From Rhizophagus irregularis (lineage: Eukaryota > Glomeromycota > Glomeromycetes > Glomerales > Glomeraceae): 64,000 nt of DNA. This document shows positions 32,511-42,508 of this stretch, piece after piece (the stretch's first letter is position 1; each line of letters begins with the position of its first letter). Below the pieces are notes generated by a model. It worked only from the letters and a program-made list of their open reading frames with translations, did no database searches and was not told the origin of the DNA. The stretch is taken from positions 4,154,001 through 4,218,000 of the forward strand of contig NC_089443.1 of NCBI RefSeq assembly GCF_026210795.1. The letters run 5' to 3'. The position numbers and the translations under genes are program-made.

Positions 32511-33048
32511 AACGAAACCTTTTAGTATATTCAAAACCGTAGCTCGTTAATTTAGGTGATTGTACAACCAAGTCTTTTTAATATGTTTATTTTTATTTTA
32601 TACAAATCTAGTTTCTACATGCAATTCATGTAATGTATAGTACTTTTTAAAAATTAAATGCATTAGCCGGAAAAAAAATTATAAATAATTTGTTCTATTA
32701 AATTTTCTATATTTAATTATTTTAAATTTGTAACCTTCTTTCAATATTGATCAACTGAAGATGTAACACAATCTGGTGAAAGGAGATACCTAATTTATTG
32801 GCTTTCTCTATAATTGAACCTATTACTCATGCAAAAAAAGTTTTTCTTTTATTTTTACCCGGAAAAAAATATATTTCTTTACATTTCTTTTTTTTTATTT
32901 TATCTACTTAATGATCTATTATTCTTTTTTTTGTAATCCAGAAATGGATATGTAAAAATCCACCCTCACATTTATTACTCTTTACATCCTTTTCTTGTCA
33001 GGGTTTCCATTCAATAATTACTTGTCCTCGTTTATATCGTGAGTTCCT
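32511..33048. other. intergenic sequence
   Basis: No gene or organised repeat recognised. Confidence 0.4.
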
Positions 33049-33590
33049 TTATGAATAAATTTTAAATTTTCGCTTCCGATCAAGAGGATTTTCTTCTTCT
33101 GTATCTATATCATCAAGATTGGTCACCACCGAAGTTACTTCATTTCCATGATAGAATTTGGTTCCCCAATTTGTATCACCAAAGACCTGCGCTAGCTTAC
33201 TTGACGCATCTGGCCCCCAAAGATGCACTTATAAACACGAGATTTGTTAGAATAGTGATGAATATTCCCACCAAATGTAGCAAAAAACTGACTTTCAGTG
33301 CAGGCCACAGTGACAGCTTTTAATCCAATTTTGGTAAAATGACAAGGAAGTTGGCGATGAATTAAAAAAACTAGTGTTTTTTTAAATTCACTTATAAAAT
33401 TTTTTGGAAGCTTGTAAAAGCCTACGCGAGAAGAATTATATTGGCGTATAATTGCTTTATGCTGACTTAAACCTCGCTTAGATTTAAATGTCTTTTTACA
33501 TATAAAGCATTGTAAAATATCTTCGGTAAAACTTATGGGCGAAATTGGAGTAGGAGGTAATATATAAGCCATTATACCTGAAAAATTCAA
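33049..33590 (-). pseudogene. C2H2-like zinc-finger protein, frameshifted
   Basis: Starts at ATG 33590 or the internal MAYILPP. A zinc-finger start CFICKKTFKSKRGLSQHK lies at about residues 28-45; only one His is at the usual place. The body matches a Rhizophagus-type family by memory (LPKNFISEFKK, then a Gly-rich NIHHY). Near 33228 the frame changes by one base: VYKCIFGG in one frame is followed by HLWGPDASSKLAQVFGDTNW in the next. The second frame then runs to a stop at 33049 (KRKFKIYS). No role known. Confidence 0.55.
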
Positions 33591-33870
33591 TATTAACCCA
33601 AATAAATAAATATATATAAAATTTTTTGACGAGTCCTTTCTTTTTTATTGATATATATTCAAAAAAAAACCTACTTGTTAGTCTGGAAGATAAAAATTTT
33701 GGTGTTATATGAGAAATGGGTTTTTTGTAAGAGAAATGGGTTTTTACACGACTATGTTTTGTCTAATAATTTTGGTTCGCGACAAAAATTTTTTACTTCA
33801 GCTGGTCATTTAGTCAGATGACAACTTATCATCTGATTTACTAGTGTTACAGTACAATTCTGAGCATGAT

Positions 33871-35912
33871 AAAAAAAAAACTCTTTTCCTGAAATAATTA
33901 AAACATAACAATTCCGCAGTAAAAATGAAAAATTTTTTACTTTTGTTTTTTTATTATGAAAAGCGTTAGAACTACTATTAAAATAGCTGAAAATAATTTT
34001 TTGACTAAAGAACATGAACAAAAACCATTTTTATTACACACATATCACAATTATATACAATATTGTGAAAGTCTTTATGCTTCATTTTTTAAAGGACGAA
34101 ATACAGAAGTTCAATGTAATATAATACAGAATAATTTTGGCCTAAACGATGAAGATATTAACAGTTGGGAGGGAAGGGCTTTACGTTATCAAATGACTCC
34201 AGAAAGTTTTACATTTTTCCTGCATGTTGCTATGTATTCCGCTTCAGAAGGCTTCGCCGCAGTACAAGCTAAGAAGTCGGAAAATGATGAAAATTTAACT
34301 ATGCTATTACAACAACAAATTAAAAAGCGGGAGGAACTGGAAAGACAGCTGGAATTTCTACCTAGAAGTTATAAAAAGTCCAAAAAATCAAAAAAATCAA
34401 AAAAATCAAAAAAAAAGATTTCAAAAACCCAACTCGATTCCTCGAATAATTCTGACTCAGAAGAGTTAGATTATGACGCAATACCTTTTCAACCGAATTT
34501 AGAAGCTGATGATGATGATCTAATGGATGATGATCGAGATTTGAATATAAATCGGCCGATCGATAAGTCTTCTGATGTTCAAGATCGGACGATCGCAGAA
34601 TCATCTGGTACACAACCTAATGTCGATCAATCACTTTTGGATCACAATCTGAACACAGCCACACCCTTAATAGTTGATATTACACAGCCGCAACATGTAA
34701 TACAACAAGAAAATATGGACGTGGATTTGACAAAGTCTTCGAAGCAAAAAAAGAAGTCGAATAAAAATTTGGTTAAAAATGTAATAACTGGACATATACC
34801 TACCGATGATGATACATCGCGAGTCAGAGACATTTTGGTGTATGACATTCCGGTATCCTGGACTCCTGAAGATATACTGAAGGAACTAACTTTAATATGG
34901 GGAAAACTATCTCTTTACAAACGAAGCCACAAAGAAAATATCAAACGCTCTGTTTGAAGATAGAATTAAGTACCTTTCAGTTAGCCCAATTCGAAATTAA
35001 TGAAGATCCGGTATGGACTACGGATTTAGGGGGGATACCAGTACGATGGTTTCCAGCAAGGTGGACTCTCAAAGAAAGAAAACAACGTGAGAAGTTCCAA
35101 GCTACGATTCATAAGATACCAGATTCAATGACTCTAGCAGCCTTATGGACTGACCGTCGCCCACATTCTTTCCTTTCTGCGATAAAAGGATTGAAAAGTT
35201 TTAAAATTATACAAACAGCAAGAGGGGAACGTAAGTTACTTGGTTTTTTCGAAAGGTGGGTTGATATGCGCGCAGCATTAGAAAATCAGGTAATTTGGGA
35301 AAATTATAATCTGTCATGGAATCGGCACGCTCCTCCAACGCAACCAACAAGGTCACATGGTGATAAAGCCAATAAGAACCGAAATCGAACTTCAAGAAGT
35401 CAGAAGACTGAAAAAACTCAACAGAATTCAAAGAATTCCAAGAAGAAACCAAAAGAGACGACGTCCAAAAAGCCTGATGGGCAAAAGAACAAAAAGGACA
35501 AGTCCCGTAGTAAATCAAAGGATAAAGTTTTAGCAGAAATTTTAGATTTGCTGCGTAAATTAGTTTAAAGATATTTTTATTAATTTAGGTTTTAGAATTT
35601 ATTTTTCATTTATTTTTTTTTTTGCCATTTCTAGCTTGTTAGGCGGTAATTCATTTGGTAGGTGGGAGTTATTCTAGCTTATTGGGTGGATTTTCTGCTT
35701 TACGAGTGGGAGTTTAGTCTTTTTTTGTAATTTGTTCGTAAACGTGTAGCATCGTAGGTATACTTCTACGTGTTTAGTTGTATACTTAGATTTTTTGTAT
35801 GATTCGTTGCCACCGAGTTTTTTTGAACTCACTGGCCTATTATCTACAAAATTAATAAAAATCGTCCTTGTGACGTCATTAGCTCCACAAAAAAAAAAAA
35901 AAAAAAAAAAAA
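33871..35912 (+). mobile_element. ORF1-only non-LTR retroposon with poly(A) and 17-bp TSD
   Basis: The 17-mer ACAATTCTGAGCATGAT lies at 33854-33870 and again at 35913-35929, directly after a run of about 25 A (35889-35913). This is the standard product of target-primed reverse transcription. The body of about 2 kb holds one protein gene and a 3' UTR of about 320 nt, and no reverse transcriptase. It was therefore moved by a LINE enzyme in trans. Confidence 0.8.
33956..35568 (+). pseudogene. LINE-ORF1-like RNA-binding protein, one frameshift
   Basis: The first frame (33956-34957) has an N-terminal region with YHNYIQYCESLYASFFKGR, a Lys-Ser repeat and an acidic linker. It then starts a nucleic-acid-binding region, VRDILVYDIPVSWTPEDIL. 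Near 34900, in GGGGAAAAC, the reading frame shifts by one base. The second frame (to 35568) completes it: GKTISLQTKP, RWFPARWTLKERKQREKFQA, then LGFFERWVDM and a basic C-terminal tail. The order RRM-like, ARWTLKERK-like, RRM-like parallels the ORF1 of the LINE at 43103-45235 (CHYSLEQKAARRAFVAVLSG). It is inferred to be an ORF1 relative that binds RNA. Confidence 0.6.
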
Positions 35913-35982
35913 ACAATTCTGAGCATGATCTGTTCAGGAAAATCTTTATTTTAACCTATAATTTCAGGATAGACAAATCCGC

Positions 35983-36465
35983 GTCGTCGGGCTGGTAGTG
36001 TGTCTCGCTAGCGCTCACCCCACCTCGGCCTCGTGGCCTCGCAGTACCTACATCTCCCCTCCGTGGGGCAGGCTTACCCAAGATCCGTTACTATCCGTTA
36101 CTACATCTGTTACTAAAAATATACTAAAAAACAGATAAAATAAGGAAAAAGAGAGGAAAATACGATAGAATCAGAAGGGAGTAACAGATGTAACAGATGT
36201 AACAGATATTTCAGAATAATAGGAGAGGACACCCCCTCAGAAAAAAGTTTTGATTTTACCCCCCCAGATCTGTTACATTCGTTACGATCCGTTACTCTTT
36301 CAGGATTCCGTTCGTTATCTTATTGGAGGCAGTGAGATAACAAACCGAGTGAACAGGTAGGTTAATAACCCCTAGAAGGCCTGTAGATCTGTAGGAGGAT
36401 AACCGGGTAGGAGCGCGGATCTTTGGAAAAAACATATTCGGCAATTGAAGATTAGGTAACTATAA
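35983..36465 (+). repeat. left terminal inverted repeat
   Basis: Starts GTCGTCGGGCTGGTAG. It contains many copies of GTTACT/GTAACAGAT words, in both orientations, in its middle part (36085-36300). Differences from the right copy are few: one C/T near 36038, one C/T near 36297 and one extra A near 36431. Confidence 0.92.
36444..36452 (+). promoter_or_regulatory. ATTGAAGAT promoter-like motif in the TIR
   Basis: ATTGAAGAT about 43 nt upstream of the helicase ATG. The same word recurs before most left-arm genes and, through the inverted repeat, before the last gene on the right. Confidence 0.5.
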
Positions 36466-36494
36466 ATTAGATCCTGATTCGACAGAACGAAAAA

Positions 36495-38291
36495 ATGACC
36501 ACTCAAGCTCAAGTTATCCCTAAATTCGGTGAACAAAAGAAAGCCTTCAGTATCGATGAGCTTAAACGGCTTATTGTCGCTGCAAAGAGTATAAGTGACC
36601 TCGATCAAGCCAAGAGGTATCTTTGCAGTTATTTCATTCCCTGTGCAGATCCTCATGGGGTTTTCTGGTGGGACCCGAATAGTAAAAGTTTGAAACACGT
36701 TATTGACAAAAATATTGGTAAACTTATCCGTCCAATCACGAAGGCATTCTACACACAACCTGAACAAGGACCCTCTCAAAAGACCGAGTTCAACATCTAC
36801 AAGTGGTTTATGGTCGAGAATACCGATGTATGTAATGCAACCTGTGATCCCCATAAACAGCGAATCTTCAGATCCTTAACCGGCCAACTCTATCTAAATA
36901 TCTTCCCAGGATTTCTCCACGTCTTGCGTCCAATATCCACCTTTGAGTCTACAATTCACCTCGCGGTTAAATTTATCTTCTCTCACATTCAGGAAATCTG
37001 GTGTTCGGGTGATTGGAATCTCACTGAGTATATCATCAAGTGGTTAGCCGGTGTGGCAGCTGGAAGGAAGATGTACTCGATTCTCTATCTAAAATCCGGA
37101 CAGGGTTGGGGCAAAGGTATTATAACAGATTTCATTCAGCGCAGCGTCCTAGGCACTCAACTTGTTTATAAGACCAGCGATCCTCAGACGATTTTTGGAA
37201 GTTTCAATGGGCAATTACAGGGTAAGGTTCTTCTTCTTCTCGAGGAAATGCCCACAGAAAAAAGCCAGTGGAATTCTCTGTATCGCTCTTTGAAAGATAA
37301 AGTAACGAGTGATATAATGGAAATCCACGAAAAATACAAGACGCCAACACATTACAAAAACTTTATGTCAACTATCGTCCTTACTAACGAAAATGCTCTC
37401 AGAGTGGAGAATGACGATAGGCGCACAGTGTTCTTGGATGTGTCACCATCCCGCAAGGGAGACCTCAACTATTTCAAAAAACTCGGTGACGCTATGAAAT
37501 ACCCAGGCGCCAGTGAGGCGTTCTATGCTTATTTGAGAGCCATCGCGGATGCTTACCCAGACTTCAATGGAAATCCGCCACCTATGACAACATCCAAACA
37601 GGAACATATCATCTCAACTCTTCCACCGCTATTCCAATTTATAAAGGACACATACCTTGTAATGAAAAATTATATGACCGACCTGCCTGTTCAAGAATTT
37701 TATAGGGTATATACTTCATATTGCGAAACACATTGTATTTCACCCTTATCAAAGATAAACGCTTCTAGAATCCTATCAAATGAGTTGGATATAAATAGCA
37801 AATTAGTTCGTAAAGATAAGAAACCGACCCGTGTCTATAGTATATCCAGGGAGGACCTTTACAAGAAATTCCTCGGAAAAAACTGGATTCATGAAATAGA
37901 CGAGATAGACATAGAAGGAATAGATGTAGAGACTTCTAAGAAACCCGCATCTGATCCCAAAGCCTTAGAGAAGTTCTTGGCAAATATATATAGCATTCCT
38001 GCTAATAATCCACAAGACGTACAAAAGAAACTCGCTGAGAAAAAACCCGAACCCGCTGAGGAAAAACCCGCACCTGTAATTCGCAAGACTCCTCCACCGC
38101 TTCCACCCAAGCCTGACCACTTAAAAGAACGTCAACAAGAGTTAAGGGAAGAACAACCGGATCCCGATGAAGATACTAATGAGTCAGACACCGATGAACC
38201 TATAGATAACTTCTCAGACTGTTATCTATCTGACGAGGAACCTGACCAAGAAGAACCCACCCTGAATCAGATGATGACTACGACGTCTTAG
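36495..38291 (+). CDS. D5-like superfamily 3 helicase
   Basis: 598 aa. A D5-type N-terminal motif LNIFPGF lies near residue 135. Walker A GQGWGKG is at 202-209, Walker B VLLLLEEMP near 250, sensor motif VLTNEN at 295-300 and RRTVFLD near 308. The C-terminal region from about 480 is Pro, Glu and Lys-rich, then acidic. I see no primase (AEP) domain. It would unwind DNA at the element ends for replication by the neighbouring polymerase. It is transcribed from the TIR. The acidic tail seems to continue in another frame at 38246-38989 after a one-base slip near 38255, so the true product may be longer. Confidence 0.85.
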   Translation: MTTQAQVIPKFGEQKKAFSIDELKRLIVAAKSISDLDQAKRYLCSYFIPCADPHGVFWWDPNSKSLKHVIDKNIGKLIRPITKAFYTQPEQGPSQKTEFNIYKWFMVENTDVCNATCDPHKQRIFRSLTGQLYLNIFPGFLHVLRPISTFESTIHLAVKFIFSHIQEIWCSGDWNLTEYIIKWLAGVAAGRKMYSILYLKSGQGWGKGIITDFIQRSVLGTQLVYKTSDPQTIFGSFNGQLQGKVLLLLEEMPTEKSQWNSLYRSLKDKVTSDIMEIHEKYKTPTHYKNFMSTIVLTNENALRVENDDRRTVFLDVSPSRKGDLNYFKKLGDAMKYPGASEAFYAYLRAIADAYPDFNGNPPPMTTSKQEHIISTLPPLFQFIKDTYLVMKNYMTDLPVQEFYRVYTSYCETHCISPLSKINASRILSNELDINSKLVRKDKKPTRVYSISREDLYKKFLGKNWIHEIDEIDIEGIDVETSKKPASDPKALEKFLANIYSIPANNPQDVQKKLAEKKPEPAEEKPAPVIRKTPPPLPPKPDHLKERQQELREEQPDPDEDTNESDTDEPIDNFSDCYLSDEEPDQEEPTLNQMMTTTS

Positions 38292-38989
38292 ACGACTTGT
38301 TATCAGACTCGGATTCTACAACCGTGAACCCAACTTCTGAACAACAACCCGAGTCTCCCGCAGAATCTTCTGTATCTGTCACTAAGCCTGACCCAGAACC
38401 GGCTCCTGAAGAGCAATTTATCCCAGAACCCGACACAGAACCAGAAGTTGACCGGGATCCTGAACCAAAGGAAGGCACTCGAGCGCATTGGGCTTGGCAT
38501 GAAAGACACCGATGGGATCGCAAACCGTGGGTTAAAAATTCAAAGGACCAGGCCTTCGATGATCTCTACAATACAAGTAAGGAATTATGGGCCAAGTACC
38601 AAGACGCGTCAGATGACTATGACTGGGAAACACTCGCGTTTGAAATAGAGGAATGTCCCACAACGCGTATTGAGGACGAGTACCAGTATTACCTTAAGGA
38701 AGTAGTAGACCGCTTCAAGGACTGGATCGAATATAATGGATACTTACCTAAAACACCTAGCCGTAAAGAACTCGCAGATTTAATAAGAATATACAAGGAT
38801 AATCGTAATGCCAAGATTATTCCCACCCCCTCTGGGTATGAAACTATGAGGGCAGATAAGGGTAAAGCGCGAGAGATCTCCGAGGAACGTCCAAAAACTG
38901 ATATGGAACGTGAATGGGAAGCTGCCAATGGAATCATCGATGACTGGGACGAAGAGGATACTGAAGGCGCTATCAACGACATATTGTAA
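38246..38989 (+). CDS. acidic protein, possibly the frameshifted tail of the helicase
   Basis: About 230-245 aa with no good ATG start: the first in-frame start-like codon is TTG at 38297, and the frame overlaps the end of the helicase gene. The N-terminal half is Asp, Glu, Pro and Ser-rich like the end of the helicase. The C-terminal half is globular-looking (HWAWHERHRWDRKPWVKNSK, ELADLIRIYKDNRNA, a highly acidic end). No family recognised. The matching composition across the junction argues for one original protein split by an indel; a separate gene with a lost start is the alternative. Confidence 0.5.
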   Translation, partial: PRRTHPESDDDYDVLDDLLSDSDSTTVNPTSEQQPESPAESSVSVTKPDPEPAPEEQFIPEPDTEPEVDRDPEPKEGTRAHWAWHERHRWDRKPWVKNSKDQAFDDLYNTSKELWAKYQDASDDYDWETLAFEIEECPTTRIEDEYQYYLKEVVDRFKDWIEYNGYLPKTPSRKELADLIRIYKDNRNAKIIPTPSGYETMRADKGKAREISEERPKTDMEREWEAANGIIDDWDEEDTEGAINDIL

Positions 38990-39045
38990 GCGCTATTTGA
39001 GATTATTTCTTTTTTTCGTATATATATAGAAAGATATTATTTATA

Positions 39046-39055
39046 GTTGAAGACA
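39046..39055 (+). promoter_or_regulatory. GTTGAAGACA promoter-like motif
   Basis: Lies 25 nt before the polymerase ATG, preceded by TTTCTTTTTTTCG, a T-rich tract just after the upstream gene. Confidence 0.4.
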
Positions 39056-39071
39056 TATCATATACATAAAA

Positions 39072-40925
39072 ATGCAATACTCAAGAATCGCCCGCACTTT
39101 ACCAACACGACCTGACATCAAGGAACTTCAGTATTCCGGTGCCCGCTTTTCTAGAGGAGCTATCACCAGACTCGGTCAGACTCTCCAGGCACGATTTCCA
39201 GATAGAAAGTTCCAGATTCTACTTCCCTATGAAAACTGGAAACCCGGTGGATGGACATCAGGAAACCAACCAGCCAGCCTCTTCTCACTCTTGGACCACT
39301 ACGACGAAGCACAACTACCGGATGACGCAGACCCTGATTATTTTGAACGATTCATAATTTATGTGAGAGATGCCCCACCAGTTGCAGGGGGTTGCAACGG
39401 GGAGCTAAATGATTGCCTGTATGAATGCCTGAAATATATCTACGGCACATTCTCTAAAATGCCAAAGTCAATCGAAAAGCCCGAGTATATCAAAAAGGCA
39501 TTAGGTCTCAATCGTGATGCTTCCATCCCAGTTTCATGCATGGACAAGGTTGAACAACTCGCAGGAAGTCTCGCAATTAATATTGTGGGGGACATTACCC
39601 GAATCTCTAAGAGTAAGTCCGATAGATGTGCGACTCTCATCCTGTCAGAAGGCCATTACTCCCTCACGTTAAATCCCGGAAGACTCCACTCCAGTAAATT
39701 AGATAAAAAGCGTAATTTACCCATTGTATACCATGAAGATGGGACCAATAATGTAGTCACAATATACAACGGCAAAACGGTTAAGTCTTGCACAATTGGG
39801 CAGTTTCAAAAAACTAAGAATTCCAAGAGTTCTTTCATCCCCGTCGAGAAAAACCGTAAGACTGGGGTATATGAAACTCTCGAAGAAGCATATCAGAAAA
39901 TCCACGAGGAGCGGAATTCCTTTCTACAGGAGACAAAGAAGTTCGGTTTAGGAATCGACTTATCATACCATAACTGGTCTTACAAAAGAACGGCTCTCTG
40001 GTTATTCGAACGATTAAGTGTAGGGATTCCAGCCAATGATCCTCTTGACCCGATAGAAGCAGAGTGGTTAAGTGATGCAATGATGGGAGGATTAATCTGG
40101 GCAGATAACGAGTGGAAGGGCTATGGAAGACAGTACGATGCAACAAGTTTATACCCGAGTATTCAACAATCGAATGCAAACTTTCCAATCAGACGGGGTA
40201 AATTCCAGACACTTAATGACTTTGTTGACCACAGGGGTTATGCCTTGTATGGATTATTCCGTGCCAAGGTAAGTGGGAATAATATTCTCTTCCGACAGAA
40301 TAAAAGGGGAATCTATACATTCATCGACTTACAACGAGCAAAAAAACTTGGTCTCAATATACAGTTAATACAGGATGGGAAGCCAAATGCATTGATATAT
40401 GATAGAGAAGCGAGAATCCCTGGAACTGTAATATTCGGTGAGTATGTACACTTCCTCTTCAAAATTAAAAACCAGGGTGGCGTAGCTGGCCGCGTGGCAA
40501 AGCGAGTCCTCAACACATTATGGGGAGCATTATGCCAGAGGAAGCGTAATTACAAGACACTCACCGCAGATCAAACAGACCCGTTTACATTTCCAGAGGG
40601 CCATACACTCGACTCTATCATACCAGTAGGATCTGACCAGTGGCGATTCCAGTTCACAAACCCGGGTAATCCCTTCAAAGGTGAGTATCCCAGGATCGCC
40701 CCATTCTTATTAGCACGTGGTCGCAAAATCACATCTGAGGCAATTCAACCATACAAGGATAAAGTACGACGTATCCATATGGATGGATTTATTTTAGAAG
40801 AGCAGCCAGATAGCCCCGCGCTTTTCACTTGTTCAGAGAATGCAGATACGACTCTAAAGACTTTCAAGTTTGAAACCGCGGGATACTGCCATGTGAAAAA
40901 TGCGAACAAGGTTATCTGGACATGA
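39072..40925 (+). CDS. family B DNA polymerase (viral/Polinton type)
   Basis: 617 aa. Motif A is YDATSLYPS with the catalytic Asp at 356. Motif B is KRVLNTLWGAL near 477-487. Motif C is RRIHMDGFILEE with Asp 571, a D-G form in place of the common D-T-D. The N-terminal 340 residues lack a clear 3'-5' exonuclease. Instead they include GGCNGELNDCLYECL (about 113-127), an arrangement that suggests an OTU-like cysteine protease or a related module; that call is tentative. Shorter than protein-primed polymerases of animal Polintons. It would copy the element DNA together with the SF3 helicase. Confidence 0.85.
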   Translation: MQYSRIARTLPTRPDIKELQYSGARFSRGAITRLGQTLQARFPDRKFQILLPYENWKPGGWTSGNQPASLFSLLDHYDEAQLPDDADPDYFERFIIYVRDAPPVAGGCNGELNDCLYECLKYIYGTFSKMPKSIEKPEYIKKALGLNRDASIPVSCMDKVEQLAGSLAINIVGDITRISKSKSDRCATLILSEGHYSLTLNPGRLHSSKLDKKRNLPIVYHEDGTNNVVTIYNGKTVKSCTIGQFQKTKNSKSSFIPVEKNRKTGVYETLEEAYQKIHEERNSFLQETKKFGLGIDLSYHNWSYKRTALWLFERLSVGIPANDPLDPIEAEWLSDAMMGGLIWADNEWKGYGRQYDATSLYPSIQQSNANFPIRRGKFQTLNDFVDHRGYALYGLFRAKVSGNNILFRQNKRGIYTFIDLQRAKKLGLNIQLIQDGKPNALIYDREARIPGTVIFGEYVHFLFKIKNQGGVAGRVAKRVLNTLWGALCQRKRNYKTLTADQTDPFTFPEGHTLDSIIPVGSDQWRFQFTNPGNPFKGEYPRIAPFLLARGRKITSEAIQPYKDKVRRIHMDGFILEEQPDSPALFTCSENADTTLKTFKFETAGYCHVKNANKVIWT

Positions 40926-40988
40926 TTGCTAAGAACTGGTAGGTTTATTTTTTACTGACATATCGTGATGGCATAATTGAATAAACCT

Positions 40989-41513
40989 ATGGGATATGTA
41001 ATCTTACGAGATACCCAAATGCAAAACACCGACGGATTAGGTAGACAAGACGACGAAAGTTTCCACGCGTGGGCTAAGCGCATTCAGAATGCTGTGCAAT
41101 ATTATGAGACTTGTAGTAGAATAGGTTTTCATAGGCGGCTACCTTATCCAAGGTCTCGTCAAGCTGTATATGCTTATATTGTGCACATTAGGAGAATAGT
41201 ATCACGACTACCAAATAGGTGGTACTGTACCTACTGTAAATCTTTTATTGATCGCGGATGGGGAGCCGATGCTTCCATGGATCAAGCGGTACGACTACAT
41301 TTATATAGTTGCCCAAAGCATTTTAATTTCGACTATTATACTCATCATGCTGAAATGATCCAGAAAGCCTTTAGGAGATATATAGAAAGAAGGAACAATA
41401 AAGCGGCTAGGATTATCCAGAAAGTCGCTATCCCCTGGTTATATAGACCAGGCTCTCCATTGATACAAAAGGCCGAGCGACACTTCTACTGCCTCGCAGT
41501 ATCCCAAGTGTAA
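40989..41513 (+). CDS. putative Zn-binding, IQ-motif-like protein
   Basis: 174 aa from ATG 40989; an earlier TTG at 40977 is less likely. A possible zinc site CTYCKSF (about 89-95) is followed by HLYSCPKH. The C-terminal third has two IQ-like helices, IQKAFRRYIERR and ARIIQKVAIPWLYRPGS, a pattern seen in proteins of large DNA viruses and repetitive genes of AM fungi. Role unknown. Preceded by a TTTATTTTTTA tract and a weak ATTGAATAA. Confidence 0.6.
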   Translation: MGYVILRDTQMQNTDGLGRQDDESFHAWAKRIQNAVQYYETCSRIGFHRRLPYPRSRQAVYAYIVHIRRIVSRLPNRWYCTYCKSFIDRGWGADASMDQAVRLHLYSCPKHFNFDYYTHHAEMIQKAFRRYIERRNNKAARIIQKVAIPWLYRPGSPLIQKAERHFYCLAVSQV

Positions 41514-41558
41514 ACCCCGAGGTTCATATTTATTTTTTCTCATTCGAATGAACAGGTA

Positions 41559-41567
41559 ACTGAAGAT
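41559..41567 (+). promoter_or_regulatory. ACTGAAGAT promoter-like motif
   Basis: 29 nt before the ATG at 41596, behind TTTATTTTTTC. Confidence 0.4.
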
Positions 41568-41595
41568 TTATATTTTTTACAAAGTACAAAGAATC

Positions 41596-42066
41596 ATGTC
41601 AACATATACCGAATTCACAAGCATTGTTAACAGCACTGACAGCACTAGTGAGGAGGTTATTTACGAGGCATCGCGCATTCAGCCTAGTGTTATCTCTGAC
41701 GAAACTGTCCCTAAGATTATCCGCGCATTAAAAGATACTATAGTAGTCGCATTAGTATCTGGGTTTAGCAAAACCAGTTACCTCGTCCAGGACCACGTGA
41801 AGTATATCAAGCGAATCCAGACGGCAAATTCTCCTGTATCATATGTAAAGTTCGTGGCCAGAAAACTCTTCCCAGATAATGCGGCATATACTGCTAAGAT
41901 AGCAAAAATCCGCGAATCATACAAGAATAAACAAGCTCTCCTAGATAAGCTTGAGGCCCTCTTCGAATTGTATTATAATGCGACTAAGGACTCATCAACT
42001 GGTCCCCCAAAGCGAGCTATTACTAAAAACGAGGCTGAGAAAACCTTAACAGAACTTCTTGCATAA
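41596..42066 (+). CDS. hypothetical 156-aa protein of the Polinton-like element
   Basis: Mostly helical, basic in the middle (YVKFVARKLFPD, AKIAKIRESYKNKQALLDKL). No motif recognised. ATG start supported by the upstream TGAAGAT motif and the gene spacing of the element. It could be a DNA-binding or structural protein, but nothing in the sequence decides this. Confidence 0.6.
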   Translation: MSTYTEFTSIVNSTDSTSEEVIYEASRIQPSVISDETVPKIIRALKDTIVVALVSGFSKTSYLVQDHVKYIKRIQTANSPVSYVKFVARKLFPDNAAYTAKIAKIRESYKNKQALLDKLEALFELYYNATKDSSTGPPKRAITKNEAEKTLTELLA

Positions 42067-42140
42067 GCGGCTCCTGTGGTCCTACGATTCTGTATGAATT
42101 TAATCTATATTTTTTATCCATGTGTAATAGGCATACAGTA

Positions 42141-42150
42141 ATTGAAGATA
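42141..42150 (+). promoter_or_regulatory. ATTGAAGATA promoter-like motif
   Basis: About 29 nt before the F-box frame, behind TATATTTTTTATCC. Confidence 0.45.
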
Positions 42151-42178
42151 GCTATAGTATAAGTAACATAACATCATA

Positions 42179-42508
42179 TTGGACCAATTACCAGTAGAAA
42201 TAGTCGAACGCATTGTCGCAAAGATCCCGGATACTGACCTTATTGCAGTGAGTAAGGTAGATAGAGTGTGGTGGCAGGAAGTTCGTCAAGAGGCATATAA
42301 GAGGTGGAAAAATTATGCCACTACGATCGGGTATGTCCGAGCTCTTGGAAAGCCATTCGAAAAAGGGAATGTTGACTGGATAACATTTGAAGATGTAAAC
42401 GACTTCTATAAAAGATGGATAGACCGCCTCACCGAGGATCAGCTTTATATTATGGAGAAAATGCTTAGGAATGGGATGGTCGTGGGCCTCAAGAGAGGGA
42501 AACCATAG
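42179..42508 (+). CDS. small F-box protein carried by the Polinton-like element
   Basis: 109 aa. LPVEIVERIVAKIPDTDLIA (residues 4-23), then VSKVDRVWWQEVRQEAYKRW, fits the F-box consensus (LP-x-E-I, L, W), the part that binds Skp1 in SCF ubiquitin ligases. The rest (about 65 aa) shows no substrate-binding repeat. The frame starts at TTG where ATATTGGACC suggests a lost ATG, and no in-frame ATG lies near. This copy may therefore be unstarted or use TTG. It was presumably acquired from a host F-box gene; the host-like F-box gene at 60608-62083 begins similarly (LPADCLYEIL). Confidence 0.65.
   Translation: MDQLPVEIVERIVAKIPDTDLIAVSKVDRVWWQEVRQEAYKRWKNYATTIGYVRALGKPFEKGNVDWITFEDVNDFYKRWIDRLTEDQLYIMEKMLRNGMVVGLKRGKP

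Noticed and set aside
36372-36854. Minus-strand 160-aa frame across the TIR and helicase start
   Set aside because: Antisense shadow of the helicase gene with no domain.
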